The notes: generated by a model not told the origin, from the sequence alone. A stretch of DNA of 12,908 nucleotides from Bdellovibrio sp. CG10_big_fil_rev_8_21_14_0_10_47_8 (GCA_002773975.1 PEZR01000098.1:1207-14114); one strand, 5' to 3'. Counted from the first letter of the stretch, positions 1 through 6,610 are shown. Made by a program: numbers and translations.

Positions 1-215
1 TCTTCTTGAAGATCGAGAACCACGTCTTGGCCATCTCTGATTTTGAGGTGCTCCAACGGCAGGTGATCAATTTGAATTTCTGACGGAATTGACACCACAA
101 AATCTTCGATATCTTTGTCGACTTCATGTTGGAACTGACTGATTTTCCAAGATGGATATCTCATATATCGATCAAAATCTCTGGTAAGTCGTTTTTCTGA
201 ATTAAGCATTTTCAT
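1..215 (-). CDS. Unrecognised protein, 5' part only (cut by window edge)
   Basis: The frame is open from an ATG at 215 to the window edge without a stop, giving the first 71 residues. The start is supported by a strong AGGAGG Shine-Dalgarno at 222-227, six bases upstream; a second in-frame ATG at 209 is less well placed. The visible part begins MKMLNSEKRL, is hydrophilic and highly charged, and has no signal peptide or membrane segment, so it is probably cytoplasmic. I recognise no family. It is transcribed away from the exported protein gene at 614, with a 398-base divergent gap between them. Confidence 0.7.
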   Translation of the reverse strand, partial: MKMLNSEKRLTRDFDRYMRYPSWKISQFQHEVDKDIEDFVVSIPSEIQIDHLPLEHLKIRDGQDVVLDLQE

Positions 216-392
216 CACTAACCTCCTTGTTTTCTCCGAGCAGCATCATGAAACCCGGACCCCACGTGTACTTGTAACAGCAAGATCCGAACCAGGGTCT
301 TTCGGGCTCTTGACAGAAATGGGGGTTGATTGATGGTCAAAACGACTCGACAAATGCAAAGTTGACCAATGTCTTTGGAAAGCGCCGGGGTT

Positions 393-417
393 ATTTTCCT
401 CGTTTGCCGAGGAAAAT
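393..417. other. Perfect inverted repeat / hairpin
   Basis: The arms ATTTTCCTCG (393-402) and CGAGGAAAAT (408-417) are perfectly complementary around a 5-base loop. A short T run (417-420) follows on the plus strand, so an intrinsic terminator or attenuator is possible. The stem is AT-heavy at its base and the T run is only four bases. It lies between divergent genes, where no gene obviously needs ending, so it could close a small leader RNA or be a protein-binding dyad. Confidence 0.4.
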
Positions 418-503
418 TTTCCCAACTAGAGGTTTCAGACGCGCTTTTTTTACTGAAATCAAATCTCATGCGGCTCTGATTTTAAAACTGAACTCGGAAT
501 GGA

Positions 504-519
504 TGGCACGTCTCTTGGA
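504..519 (+). promoter_or_regulatory. Candidate sigma-54 (-24/-12) promoter
   Basis: TGGCAC at 504-509 is followed after five bases by TTGGA at 515-519. The sigma-54 consensus is TGGCAC-N5-TTGCA, so the -24 element is perfect and the GG to -12 spacing is correct, but the -12 C is replaced by G. Transcription would begin near 530 and give a leader of about 84 bases to the gene at 614. The sigma-54 activator at 3554-4939 makes a local target plausible. The -12 mismatch keeps confidence low. Confidence 0.3.
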
Positions 520-613
520 TAACATTACAGTGTCATTGTTTCTTATTTGTCAGCCCTTAGGGTTTGAGGGGTGGGTTTCCAGCGGATGGTTTCCCAGGTT
601 TTTTGGAGGGGAT

Positions 614-1045
614 ATGAGACAGCTTTTTCTTTTAGTCGCATCGGCAATGGGTTTGGCGTTCTCGCTGAGCGAAATGCCCTTCTCTAGTTATCAATCAAGG
701 ATGGTTCTTCCTGACGAGGTCGCTCTTCCCGCCGTCGTGCGGAGTTGGGAGCAGACTGAGATCACCGCAACAGTGACTCTTAAAAACAGTTGTGAGAGCG
801 TCATTGGCACTGACCAAGAGTGGCGTGGCGACCAGCTGGTTCTTTCGGTCCATGTCTCTGAGGCCACGGGGCAGGTATGCCACGAGAGCACAACCAGTGT
901 TCCGGTTGTTTTTACCATCATCAATAGTGAAAGCGCTTTTGATAAATACACAAATATTTATGTCTATTTTGAGGAGGCGGATTCAACATTGAAGTACTAT
1001 GGGGCCATAGGCATCGGACGAGCTCACACAATCGCAGGTCTTTGA
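614..1045 (+). CDS. Small exported protein of unknown function (143 aa)
   Basis: The start ATG at 614 has a GGAGG Shine-Dalgarno at 605-609 and opens directly into a signal-peptide-like segment (MRQLFLLVAS then a hydrophobic stretch to about residue 19). This is why I prefer it to the in-frame extension back to 326. The mature part is rich in alternating Val, Thr and Ser, suggesting a beta-strand fold. It has two cysteines, Cys60 and Cys89, that could form a disulfide in the periplasm or outside the cell. I recognise no family. The gene stands alone, with a candidate sigma-54 promoter about 95 bases upstream and a weak hairpin just after the stop, so it may be a target of the regulator encoded downstream. 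Confidence 0.7.
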   Translation: MRQLFLLVASAMGLAFSLSEMPFSSYQSRMVLPDEVALPAVVRSWEQTEITATVTLKNSCESVIGTDQEWRGDQLVLSVHVSEATGQVCHESTTSVPVVFTIINSESAFDKYTNIYVYFEEADSTLKYYGAIGIGRAHTIAGL

Positions 1046-1047
1046 GG

Positions 1048-1072
1048 CCGGCGGAGGCCGGTAAAAGTGGAG
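1048..1072 (+). terminator. Possible weak terminator
   Basis: CCGGC (1048-1052) and GCCGG (1057-1061) form a GC-only 5-bp stem with a 4-base loop directly after the stop at 1045. The T-rich stretch (TTTTGTTTGTTTTT) starts only about 11 bases later, so this is a poor match to a classical intrinsic terminator. Its position between a single gene and the next operon fits. Confidence 0.3.
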
Positions 1073-1157
1073 TTTTGTTTGTTTTTGCCCAAGCGACAGG
1101 TCTAAAAAGATAATACAAAATTAATTATACTCGTTGTCGTTTTGCTCTTACAACAAC

Positions 1158-1248
1158 AGGAGGATAGCGCTTGAGAGGCAATTTAATGATTGCGTCAAAT
1201 ATTTGGGAGAATGGGTTTGGAGATTATGGAAAGAGCTTTGATCAATAG
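1158..1248 (+). promoter_or_regulatory. Strong Shine-Dalgarno with a short leader frame overlapping the HPt start
   Basis: A consensus AGGAGG at 1158-1163 sits seven bases before a TTG at 1171. That TTG opens a 25-codon frame ending at a TAG at 1246-1248, and the frame contains an ATG at 1186. It runs across the start region of the HPt gene in another reading frame. It could be a leader peptide that couples translation into the phosphorelay operon. Alternatively, the HPt N-terminus has been frameshifted by mutation or sequencing error. The peptide resembles nothing I know. Confidence 0.25.
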
Positions 1249-1588
1249 TGGACACCTTCGAGAGCTTCAGGAAATTGCTCAGGAACAGGGCCTGGACCAC
1301 TTTGTCGAAAACATGCGTAAAAGTCTGGAGAGAGCGTGGGAACAATTTTTGGCTCGAAAAATAGAAGCCTCAATGATTGCTGAAAAGTGCGATGGATTGA
1401 TGACAGATCTTCATCAGTTAAAAAATCAGTTCAGTAACTTAGGGTGTGAGGAAGTGAGTGATTTGATTGAGGACCTACATCAATGTCTTCGAATTCAAGA
1501 TTTTGAAAAATATGTGAGGCTTCAGCCAAGCCTTGTTGGAAAAGCAATAGAGACGCTTCAACTACTTAAGCAGGAGATACCCGATTAG
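1226..1588 (+). CDS. HPt (histidine phosphotransfer) protein of a phosphorelay
   Basis: HPt proteins carry a phosphoryl group from the receiver of a hybrid kinase to a separate response regulator. This protein of about 120 residues is helical and has the HPt signature: the phospho-accepting His63 in LHQLKNQFSNLG, followed by Leu/Ile-rich helices. The usual motif is HxLKG; here Asn stands in place of the Gly. No membrane segment is seen, so it is cytoplasmic. The start is uncertain: ATG 1226 has GGAG three bases upstream, while ATG 1211 and TTG 1190 are in-frame alternatives adding 5 or 12 residues. The best ribosome site nearby (1158-1163) serves a different frame. The stop lies two bases before the kinase start, so the two are co-transcribed, and this HPt is the natural link between the kinase's receiver and the regulator that follows. 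Confidence 0.75.
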   Translation: MERALINSGHLRELQEIAQEQGLDHFVENMRKSLERAWEQFLARKIEASMIAEKCDGLMTDLHQLKNQFSNLGCEEVSDLIEDLHQCLRIQDFEKYVRLQPSLVGKAIETLQLLKQEIPD

Positions 1589-1590
1589 AG

Positions 1591-3561
1591 ATGAGTGAGC
1601 ACGGTGCAGATTCCCTTTGGATGTCGTTTATGCCACATGGGCATTGTTACCAATGGGTTCCGTGGATACTGTGGTCTCATGTTATTTCAGATGCTCTCGT
1701 TGCAGCCGCTTACTTTTCTATTCCATTCTGTATTCTGTACTTTGCTCTTCGCCGGAAAGACGCGACTTTAAATTACATTTATATTCTCTTCGCCCTGTTT
1801 ATTTTTACCTGTGGTGCAGGTCATGTGTTGGACATCATTACTGTTTGGCATCCGATCTATCATATTCAGGCCGCGGTGAAAGTTGTGATTGCCATCTCTT
1901 CTGTTGCGACCGCGATTATTTTATGGCCGGTGACCTTTAGGGCCGTCAATATTCCTAGCCGCCGGGTTTTGGAGGACAATACCGAAGCTCTGCGCTTAGC
2001 AAACGAGAGATACAATTTGCTGTTGGAAGGAAGTGGAGTCGGAACATTTGAGTGGCATCGCCTTGAGGATCCGGAAAAGGTCGTATTTTGGTCGGATCGT
2101 CTTTATGAACTGCTTGGATTTCGTCCCAACTCCTTTGTGCCAACAATTGAACTATTTTTTTCCCTTGTTCATCCTGATGACAGGGAGATGGTTGAAGAGT
2201 CCTTTCGTCAGACGATCAAGTCGGGCGGGAAGATCCCTTTAGAATTTCGAATGCGAGTTCTAACCGACTATCGGTGGTTTCGGGCGCGGCGTATGGTTCG
2301 CAGTATGGAAAAGAATCAGTCCCAGTTTCTGGTGGGATCCTTAGAGGACATCAACGAACAGAAGGTTTCCGAAGAGAAAATTCTGGCGATGAATACCAAC
2401 CTGGAGGAAGAAGTAAAAAGACGAACCAGTCAGGTCGAATTGGCCAATCAAGCAAAAACTCGCTTTTTAGCCAATATGAGCCATGAGATGAGAACTCCGT
2501 TGGGTCTCATACTGGGTTTTTCGGAACTGTTGGAGGACGCTAAAAGTTTAGGACCCGAGGCCAAGGAGTACATCCGTTTGATCTCAAAAAATGGAGAGAT
2601 TCTTTCTCGAGTGATCAATGATCTGTTGGACCTTTCGAAGATCGAAGCTGGGAAGTTGGTCTTTCAATATTCAAAAATTAAGCTTCAGGATCTTGTCGAC
2701 TATTTTCATAAGGCTTTCGTGGACCAAGCTGCTAGCAAAAAGGTTGCTCTTTCCATTCAAAATCTTTGTCCTGATGACGAATTTATTGTTACCGATGAAA
2801 TTCGGTTGAAACAGATCGTCTATAATTTGCTTTCCAATGCTCTTAAATTTACAGATTCCGGTAGCGTTCACATGACTATTGGAAAGAGAGGGGAGACATA
2901 CTATCTGGACGTTGTCGACACCGGGATAGGGATTCCTGTTCATGAAAAGGCCAAGCTTTTTCAAGAGTATGTTCGCGGCGAACTCGCAACTTCGTCGGGT
3001 GCCACTGGGACCGGCTTAGGTCTGCGTCTGGCTCAGAATCTAGCAAGGCGCTTGGGTGGGAATGTAGAGCTGGTAACAAGCCAAGTGGGTAAGGGCTCTC
3101 ATTTTCGAGCGACGTTCCAGAGTGATGAGTCTCAGCTAATGACAGCCAGTGAACAGCACCGCGAGAACGTTGCCAGTACAAACCTCGAGTCAATTTTAAT
3201 CTATGTTCTGGATGACAACGAAGACAATGTTCGGTTGGCGGAGATCTTCTTAAAGAAGCTGAAATGCCAGGTGCGGGGATTCGTTTCCTATCAAGATCTA
3301 TTGAGTGAGGTAAATAAGAAAAGCCCAGATCTGATTCTGCTCGATATTCATATGCCTGAAAAAAATGGCTTTGAAGTGTTGGATTTGCTGAAGGCAGAAT
3401 CTTATGAAGGGCTGGTTTGGGCCCTCACTGCGTATGGAATGAATGAGGATGTTGAAAGAATTAAGGAGCATGGCTTTGACGACTATATTCGTAAGCCAAT
3501 AACAATTGATGGGATGAGAAAAAAACTCTCCAATGAGTTTAAAGAGAGGTTTCATGAGTGA
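1591..3561 (+). CDS. Hybrid histidine kinase with ETR1-like (ethylene/copper-binding) membrane sensor
   Basis: This 656-residue membrane kinase has three hydrophobic helices at about 26-52, 60-84 and 92-118. They resemble the ethylene-binding domain of plant ETR1: ISD, AYFSIP and CGAGH motifs put Asp34, Tyr41, Pro45, Ile71, Cys74 and His78 at a constant +9 offset from ETR1 Asp25, Tyr32, Pro36, Ile62, Cys65 and His69. Cys and His are the Cu(I) ligands in ETR1. Next come a PAS domain (about 136-260), a coiled coil (258-290), the dimerisation domain with His298 in SHEMRTPL, an ATPase domain (Asn412/Asn415, DTGIGIP 443-449, GTGLGL 473-478) and a receiver with Asp541, Asp542, Asp585, Thr613 and Lys635. 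All catalytic residues are present. The start has no close Shine-Dalgarno, so coupling to the HPt gene is likely. It overlaps the regulator by eight bases. The ligand is inferred, not shown. Confidence 0.92.
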   Translation: MSEHGADSLWMSFMPHGHCYQWVPWILWSHVISDALVAAAYFSIPFCILYFALRRKDATLNYIYILFALFIFTCGAGHVLDIITVWHPIYHIQAAVKVVIAISSVATAIILWPVTFRAVNIPSRRVLEDNTEALRLANERYNLLLEGSGVGTFEWHRLEDPEKVVFWSDRLYELLGFRPNSFVPTIELFFSLVHPDDREMVEESFRQTIKSGGKIPLEFRMRVLTDYRWFRARRMVRSMEKNQSQFLVGSLEDINEQKVSEEKILAMNTNLEEEVKRRTSQVELANQAKTRFLANMSHEMRTPLGLILGFSELLEDAKSLGPEAKEYIRLISKNGEILSRVINDLLDLSKIEAGKLVFQYSKIKLQDLVDYFHKAFVDQAASKKVALSIQNLCPDDEFIVTDEIRLKQIVYNLLSNALKFTDSGSVHMTIGKRGETYYLDVVDTGIGIPVHEKAKLFQEYVRGELATSSGATGTGLGLRLAQNLARRLGGNVELVTSQVGKGSHFRATFQSDESQLMTASEQHRENVASTNLESILIYVLDDNEDNVRLAEIFLKKLKCQVRGFVSYQDLLSEVNKKSPDLILLDIHMPEKNGFEVLDLLKAESYEGLVWALTAYGMNEDVERIKEHGFDDYIRKPITIDGMRKKLSNEFKERFHE

Positions 3562-4939
3562 TGGACAAAAATACCAACTAATTCTTCTGGATGATAGCGA
3601 GTCTGACTTGGCTGTCTTAAAGCTGTTCTCCAATAAAATGGGAATTGAGCCGATTGTATCGACATCGGCAGAAGATGTGATTTCCAAAGTAACCAATTCT
3701 GAGACGCCAACTCTGATCCTCAGTGACATTTCTATGCCTGGAATGACTGGGTTTGAGTTTCTGGAAAAGCTAAAGCTAGAGTCTGAGCACGTCTTTGTTA
3801 TTTTTGTATCGGGAAATCAAGAGCTCGAATTTCCGATAAGAGCGATGAGACTGGGGGCAATGGACTATTTGACTAAGCCGGTTGTTTATCCAGTTTTTGA
3901 GGCTCGAATTCAAAAAGCGATTGAGACTATTGAGACAAAGATTGAGCTAGGACTTTTGAAAAGACAGATTTTTAAAGGACAGTCTTTTGAAGGTTTTGTT
4001 GGCGAGAGTGATGCGATCAGAAATATTTTTTCGATGATCTCCAAGATCTCCTCTTTTGATAGCTCTGTTTTGATTACCGGAGAAAGTGGTGTTGGAAAGG
4101 AAAAGGTCGCAAGATCTATTCATGAACGGAGCCCTAGATCCAAGGCAGAATTCGTTGCCGTTAATTGTGCGGCCTTGCCAGAAAACTTGATGGAGTCGGA
4201 GCTCTTTGGACATGTTCGCGGGGCTTTCACGGGTGCAGATAAAGATTCGCCAGGTTTATTTGTTACGGCTAATAATGGGACGTTATTTTTGGACGAAGTG
4301 GCTGAGCTTCCGCTGTCCCTGCAGGCCAAGTTACTCCGAGTTCTTCAAGAAAAAGAGGTTCGCCCGGTCGGCGGGCGCAAGAATGTAAAAGTGGATGTTC
4401 GAATTCTTTGTGCCACTCATCAGGATTTGGAGAAATTGGTTCGAGAGGGCAAGTTCAGAGAGGATCTGTATTTTCGACTCAATGTAATTCCGGTGCATAT
4501 CCCACCCCTGCGAGAACGAAAAGATGACTTGAAAGTGCTCATTCCGTTTCTGCTCGGGAGACTTCAGGATCGATGGGGAATTCGAAAGTCCTTGAGCGAA
4601 GATGCGCTGACTTATTTGAAAGGGCACTCATTCCCTGGCAATATTCGGCAGCTGGAGAATATGCTCGAGAGAGCCTATATTTTATCGTCTGAGAATATTA
4701 TTACCCGGGACCTATTGGAGAATAAGAATTTGAGCTCTACAAAAAGACAGCTCTTTCAGTTGGACGATCAGCTTCCGTCATTGAAGGAAGTTGAGTTGCT
4801 TTATATCCAGGAGATCTTGAAACGAACAGAGACCAAAGACCAAGCGGCCCAAGTACTGGGCATTGGTCGAAAGACTCTTTATAGAAAAGAATTTGAAATC
4901 GAGGACTATTTTGATCCTAATGGACCGCCGGTCTTGTAA
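3554..4939 (+). CDS. Sigma-54-dependent response regulator (REC-AAA+-Fis HTH, NtrC family)
   Basis: The product is a 461-residue activator that remodels the sigma-54 RNA polymerase complex using ATP. The receiver (about 8-120) has Asp13, Asp14, phospho-acceptor Asp58, Ser86 and Lys108. The AAA+ domain (about 147-380) has Walker A GESGVGKE (176-183), the sigma-54-contacting GAFTGA loop (223-228) and Walker B LFLDE (244-248). A Fis-type helix-turn-helix lies at about 411-447. All hallmark residues are intact. ATG 3554 is chosen because AGAGAGG (3543-3549) precedes it; ATG 3533 is in frame but deep inside the kinase gene. The eight-base overlap with the kinase shows they are made together. It is most likely the output of the HPt/kinase relay. 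The 3' end overlaps the convergent membrane-protein gene by 23 bases. Confidence 0.95.
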   Translation: MSDGQKYQLILLDDSESDLAVLKLFSNKMGIEPIVSTSAEDVISKVTNSETPTLILSDISMPGMTGFEFLEKLKLESEHVFVIFVSGNQELEFPIRAMRLGAMDYLTKPVVYPVFEARIQKAIETIETKIELGLLKRQIFKGQSFEGFVGESDAIRNIFSMISKISSFDSSVLITGESGVGKEKVARSIHERSPRSKAEFVAVNCAALPENLMESELFGHVRGAFTGADKDSPGLFVTANNGTLFLDEVAELPLSLQAKLLRVLQEKEVRPVGGRKNVKVDVRILCATHQDLEKLVREGKFREDLYFRLNVIPVHIPPLRERKDDLKVLIPFLLGRLQDRWGIRKSLSEDALTYLKGHSFPGNIRQLENMLERAYILSSENIITRDLLENKNLSSTKRQLFQLDDQLPSLKEVELLYIQEILKRTETKDQAAQVLGIGRKTLYRKEFEIEDYFDPNGPPVL

Positions 4940-5309
4940 AGTTTGGTGGCGGCAAATCTTTGCGTTTGGTCTTCAATGAGATCGGTTGGGATGAAGAGCC
5001 CACCCCAGCAGGTCGGGGTGAGCTCTGACTTGAAGCCCAAGGCCCTTTGTTGCCTTGGATGTCTGGTTGGGGAACCAGTGACAAAAGTGGTGTTTGAAAG
5101 AGGATTGGAGACGACGTCGGATGAGTCGTCTGACCAAAAGAAATCTTTTCTGAGAAGATCCATTGGCTGACTGTGTAGGCGATGGCAAGCGCCCCCGCGA
5201 GTGGAATGAGAAAGGGCACCAATGGGATCCAGAGAAAGCTCGTGGCAACTCCAAAAAGAAACAGACCCCCGATAAAAATCACCTTCAGTGGGGTGGCGAA
5301 CTTTTTCAT
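4917..5309 (-). CDS. Small membrane protein with Pro/Ser-rich tail (130 aa)
   Basis: The N-terminus has a short basic start (MKKFATPLK) and two hydrophobic stretches at about 8-30 and 31-51, likely a helical hairpin in the inner membrane. Residues 60-130 are rich in Pro, Ser, Gln and Lys with no clear fold. I recognise no family. The start at 5309 has GGAGGG at 5313-5318 and overlaps the stop of the upstream gene as ATGA, so it is translationally coupled to the hibernation-factor-like gene. Its last codons overlap the convergent regulator gene by 23 bases, and I see no terminator between them. A strong hairpin (4996-5025) lies inside the tail-coding part. Confidence 0.7.
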   Translation of the reverse strand: MKKFATPLKVIFIGGLFLFGVATSFLWIPLVPFLIPLAGALAIAYTVSQWIFSEKISFGQTTHPTSSPILFQTPLLSLVPQPDIQGNKGPWASSQSSPRPAGVGSSSQPISLKTKRKDLPPPNFTRPAVH

Positions 5310-5620
5310 AAACCCTCCGCTTCTGTTCCGATATTACGGATCTTTTTCCAAGCATCGATTTTCTCAGTGATGTCGTGGGTAAGGGCGCCAATGAGCGAGT
5401 AGACACTGTCTCCACTTTCATGGGCCGTAATGTGCAATTGTTGAGAGTGCACTTGAATATCGGCGTTGTAGGCTTCACCCTCTTGGTGAATATCCGCGGT
5501 GAACAGAGAGTCTGAAGGACACAATTCAGCCAATTGGTGAAGAATTGTTGTCAGTGAGGACCTCGCTCCTCCACTCAATGCATTAAAGAATTTAATTTGA
5601 ACGCTTTCGTTGAAACTCAT
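5306..5620 (-). CDS. Short HPF/RaiA-like ribosome-associated protein (S30AE family)
   Basis: The second half of this 104-residue protein (about 40-95) follows the S30AE pattern of hibernation factors: an IHQEGEAYNADIQVH strand pair, then a polar link, GDSVYSLIGALTHDI and a final basic helix ending WKKIR. Family members bind the 30S decoding region and silence or pair ribosomes in slow growth. The first half is divergent, and there is no C-terminal extension, so it would be a short-type protein. ATG 5620 is preferred for its AGGGGG at 5624-5629; the in-frame ATG at 5656 has no ribosome site. A sigma-54-like promoter lies at 5674-5689. Alternative reading: a relative that has lost ribosome binding, since the basic patches of true HPF are sparse here. 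Confidence 0.65.
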   Translation of the reverse strand: MSFNESVQIKFFNALSGGARSSLTTILHQLAELCPSDSLFTADIHQEGEAYNADIQVHSQQLHITAHESGDSVYSLIGALTHDITEKIDAWKKIRNIGTEAEGL

Positions 5621-5673
5621 AACTCCCCCTCGAGTGTGTATTTGAAGTTCTTCCATGATCTGCTGGAAGTTAT

Positions 5674-5689
5674 TTCAAGTCCTGTGCCA
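5674..5689 (-). promoter_or_regulatory. Candidate sigma-54 (-24/-12) promoter
   Basis: Read on the minus strand, TGGCAC (5689-5684) is followed after five bases by TTGAA (5678-5674). The -24 element and spacing match the sigma-54 consensus exactly; the -12 element has A where C is expected. Transcription would begin near 5663, giving a leader of about 43 bases to the gene starting at 5620. It sits in a divergent gap and points the right way. Like the site at 504-519, it differs from consensus at the -12 C. Confidence 0.3.
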
Positions 5690-5791
5690 GTGACGGAAGC
5701 AAACTCAACGAGAAGGAAAGAGGGACTGGGTCAAACCGACACAATCGAGGAGTTTACTGACAATGAGAATGAATTTTGGTAGGGTGAGTCT

Positions 5792-6610
5792 ATGAAATTT
5801 TCCGGCCCACAAGTCCTTTATGGTCTCTATGGCATTGTTTTCGCGATCATTGTGAGCGCTTGTGCATCGACGACGGAGCAGGGAGCTATTGGTTCGGACC
5901 GAGGTCAGTTGCTGCTGCTTCCGTCTGAGCAGATCATTTCAATGTCTGAGAAGTCCTATGATGAAACGAAGCGAGACGCGCAGGCGCAGAGAAAGCTAGA
6001 CCAAAGCCAAGCTCAGTATCAGAGGGTTTTGGAGGTCTCGCGTCGAGTTATTCCTCAGACGAAGGTTTTTAGAAAAGACGCTCTTGCTTGGAAATGGGAA
6101 GTTCATATCATTTCTAGTCCAGAGTTGAATGCCTACTGTATGCCGGGTGGGAAGATCATGTTTTACTCAGGTATTATTGAAAAGCTGAAACTGACTGATG
6201 GCGAAATCGCAACCATCATGGGGCATGAAATTGCCCATGCTTTGCGGGAACATGGGCGCGAAAGAATGTCTGCGGCGCTGATTCAGCAACTGGGACTGGG
6301 CGCCTTGGTCGCCAGTGGAGCTGTTGATGAACGCTCGGCCGCGATGGCTAGTGTAGGGGTGAATTTGTTTGTATCGTTGCCTCACGGAAGAAATCAGGAA
6401 ACTGAGGCTGATGACATTGGTTTGGAGCTGATGGCTCGTGCGGGGTATGATCCCCATGAGGCCGTCTCATTGTGGAGAAAGATGGGAGCTGCCGGTGGTG
6501 CGAAGCCACCTGAGATTTTAAGTACTCATCCATCAGATGAGAAGCGAATCAAGAAAATGGAATCTTTGGTTGCCAAGGTATGGCCATTATATTTGGCAGC
6601 GAAGAAATAG
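5792..6610 (+). CDS. M48-family metalloprotease lipoprotein
   Basis: This 272-residue protein starts with a lipoprotein signal peptide; the lipobox VSAC puts the lipidated cysteine at 24. Ala at +2 suggests outer-membrane sorting by the E. coli rule. A charged, coiled-coil-prone stretch spans about 50-85. The M48 catalytic domain follows: zinc-binding HEIAH at 145-149, the third ligand region QETEAD (202-207, Glu203 likely the ligand) and a conserved STHPS at 244-248. Periplasmic relatives (LoiP, YcaL, BepA types) degrade or help assemble outer-membrane proteins. There are no TPR repeats, so it is closer to the short LoiP/YcaL type. The ribosome site is AGGGTGAG at 5781-5788. The following exported protein begins 35 bases after its stop, suggesting co-transcription. 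Confidence 0.93.
   Translation: MKFSGPQVLYGLYGIVFAIIVSACASTTEQGAIGSDRGQLLLLPSEQIISMSEKSYDETKRDAQAQRKLDQSQAQYQRVLEVSRRVIPQTKVFRKDALAWKWEVHIISSPELNAYCMPGGKIMFYSGIIEKLKLTDGEIATIMGHEIAHALREHGRERMSAALIQQLGLGALVASGAVDERSAAMASVGVNLFVSLPHGRNQETEADDIGLELMARAGYDPHEAVSLWRKMGAAGGAKPPEILSTHPSDEKRIKKMESLVAKVWPLYLAAKK

Larger units (their letters stand above)
216..613. other. Divergent intergenic region (398 bp)
   Basis: This is the longest stretch without a convincing gene. It holds the Shine-Dalgarno of the leftward gene, a perfect 10-bp hairpin at 393-417 and a sigma-54-like promoter at 504-519 pointing right. The frame of the gene at 614 stays open back to 326. That extension has no Shine-Dalgarno, an unusual composition rich in Arg, Phe and Trp, and no signal peptide at its own start, so I read it as non-coding. 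A TTGACA at 310-315 has no good -10 partner. No tRNA or repeat array was seen. Confidence 0.6.

Noticed and set aside
310..315. TTGACA as a sigma-70 -35 box (also at 10798-10803)
   Set aside because: Neither site has an acceptable -10 sequence 15-19 bases downstream, so I cannot call a sigma-70 promoter.
326..613. N-terminal extension of the exported protein gene back to an ATT at 326
   Set aside because: There is no ribosome site before it, it would bury the signal peptide in the middle of the protein, and ATG 614 has a good Shine-Dalgarno and leads straight into the signal peptide.
1126..1131. TATACT as a -10 box for the phosphorelay operon
   Set aside because: The area is AT-rich (about 1100-1131) and may well be the promoter, but no -35-like sequence lies 16-18 bases upstream, so the call would be a guess.
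4906..5478. Long minus-strand open frame overlapping the membrane-protein and HPF-like genes
   Set aside because: It lies in another frame across two genes that have ribosome sites, an ATGA overlap, membrane helices and family similarity; its own translation has no domain and is rich in Arg, Ser, Thr and Pro.
5597..5782. Plus-strand 61-codon open frame before the M48 gene
   Set aside because: It lies partly opposite the start of the HPF-like gene, has no ribosome site and codes for a peptide with no recognisable features.
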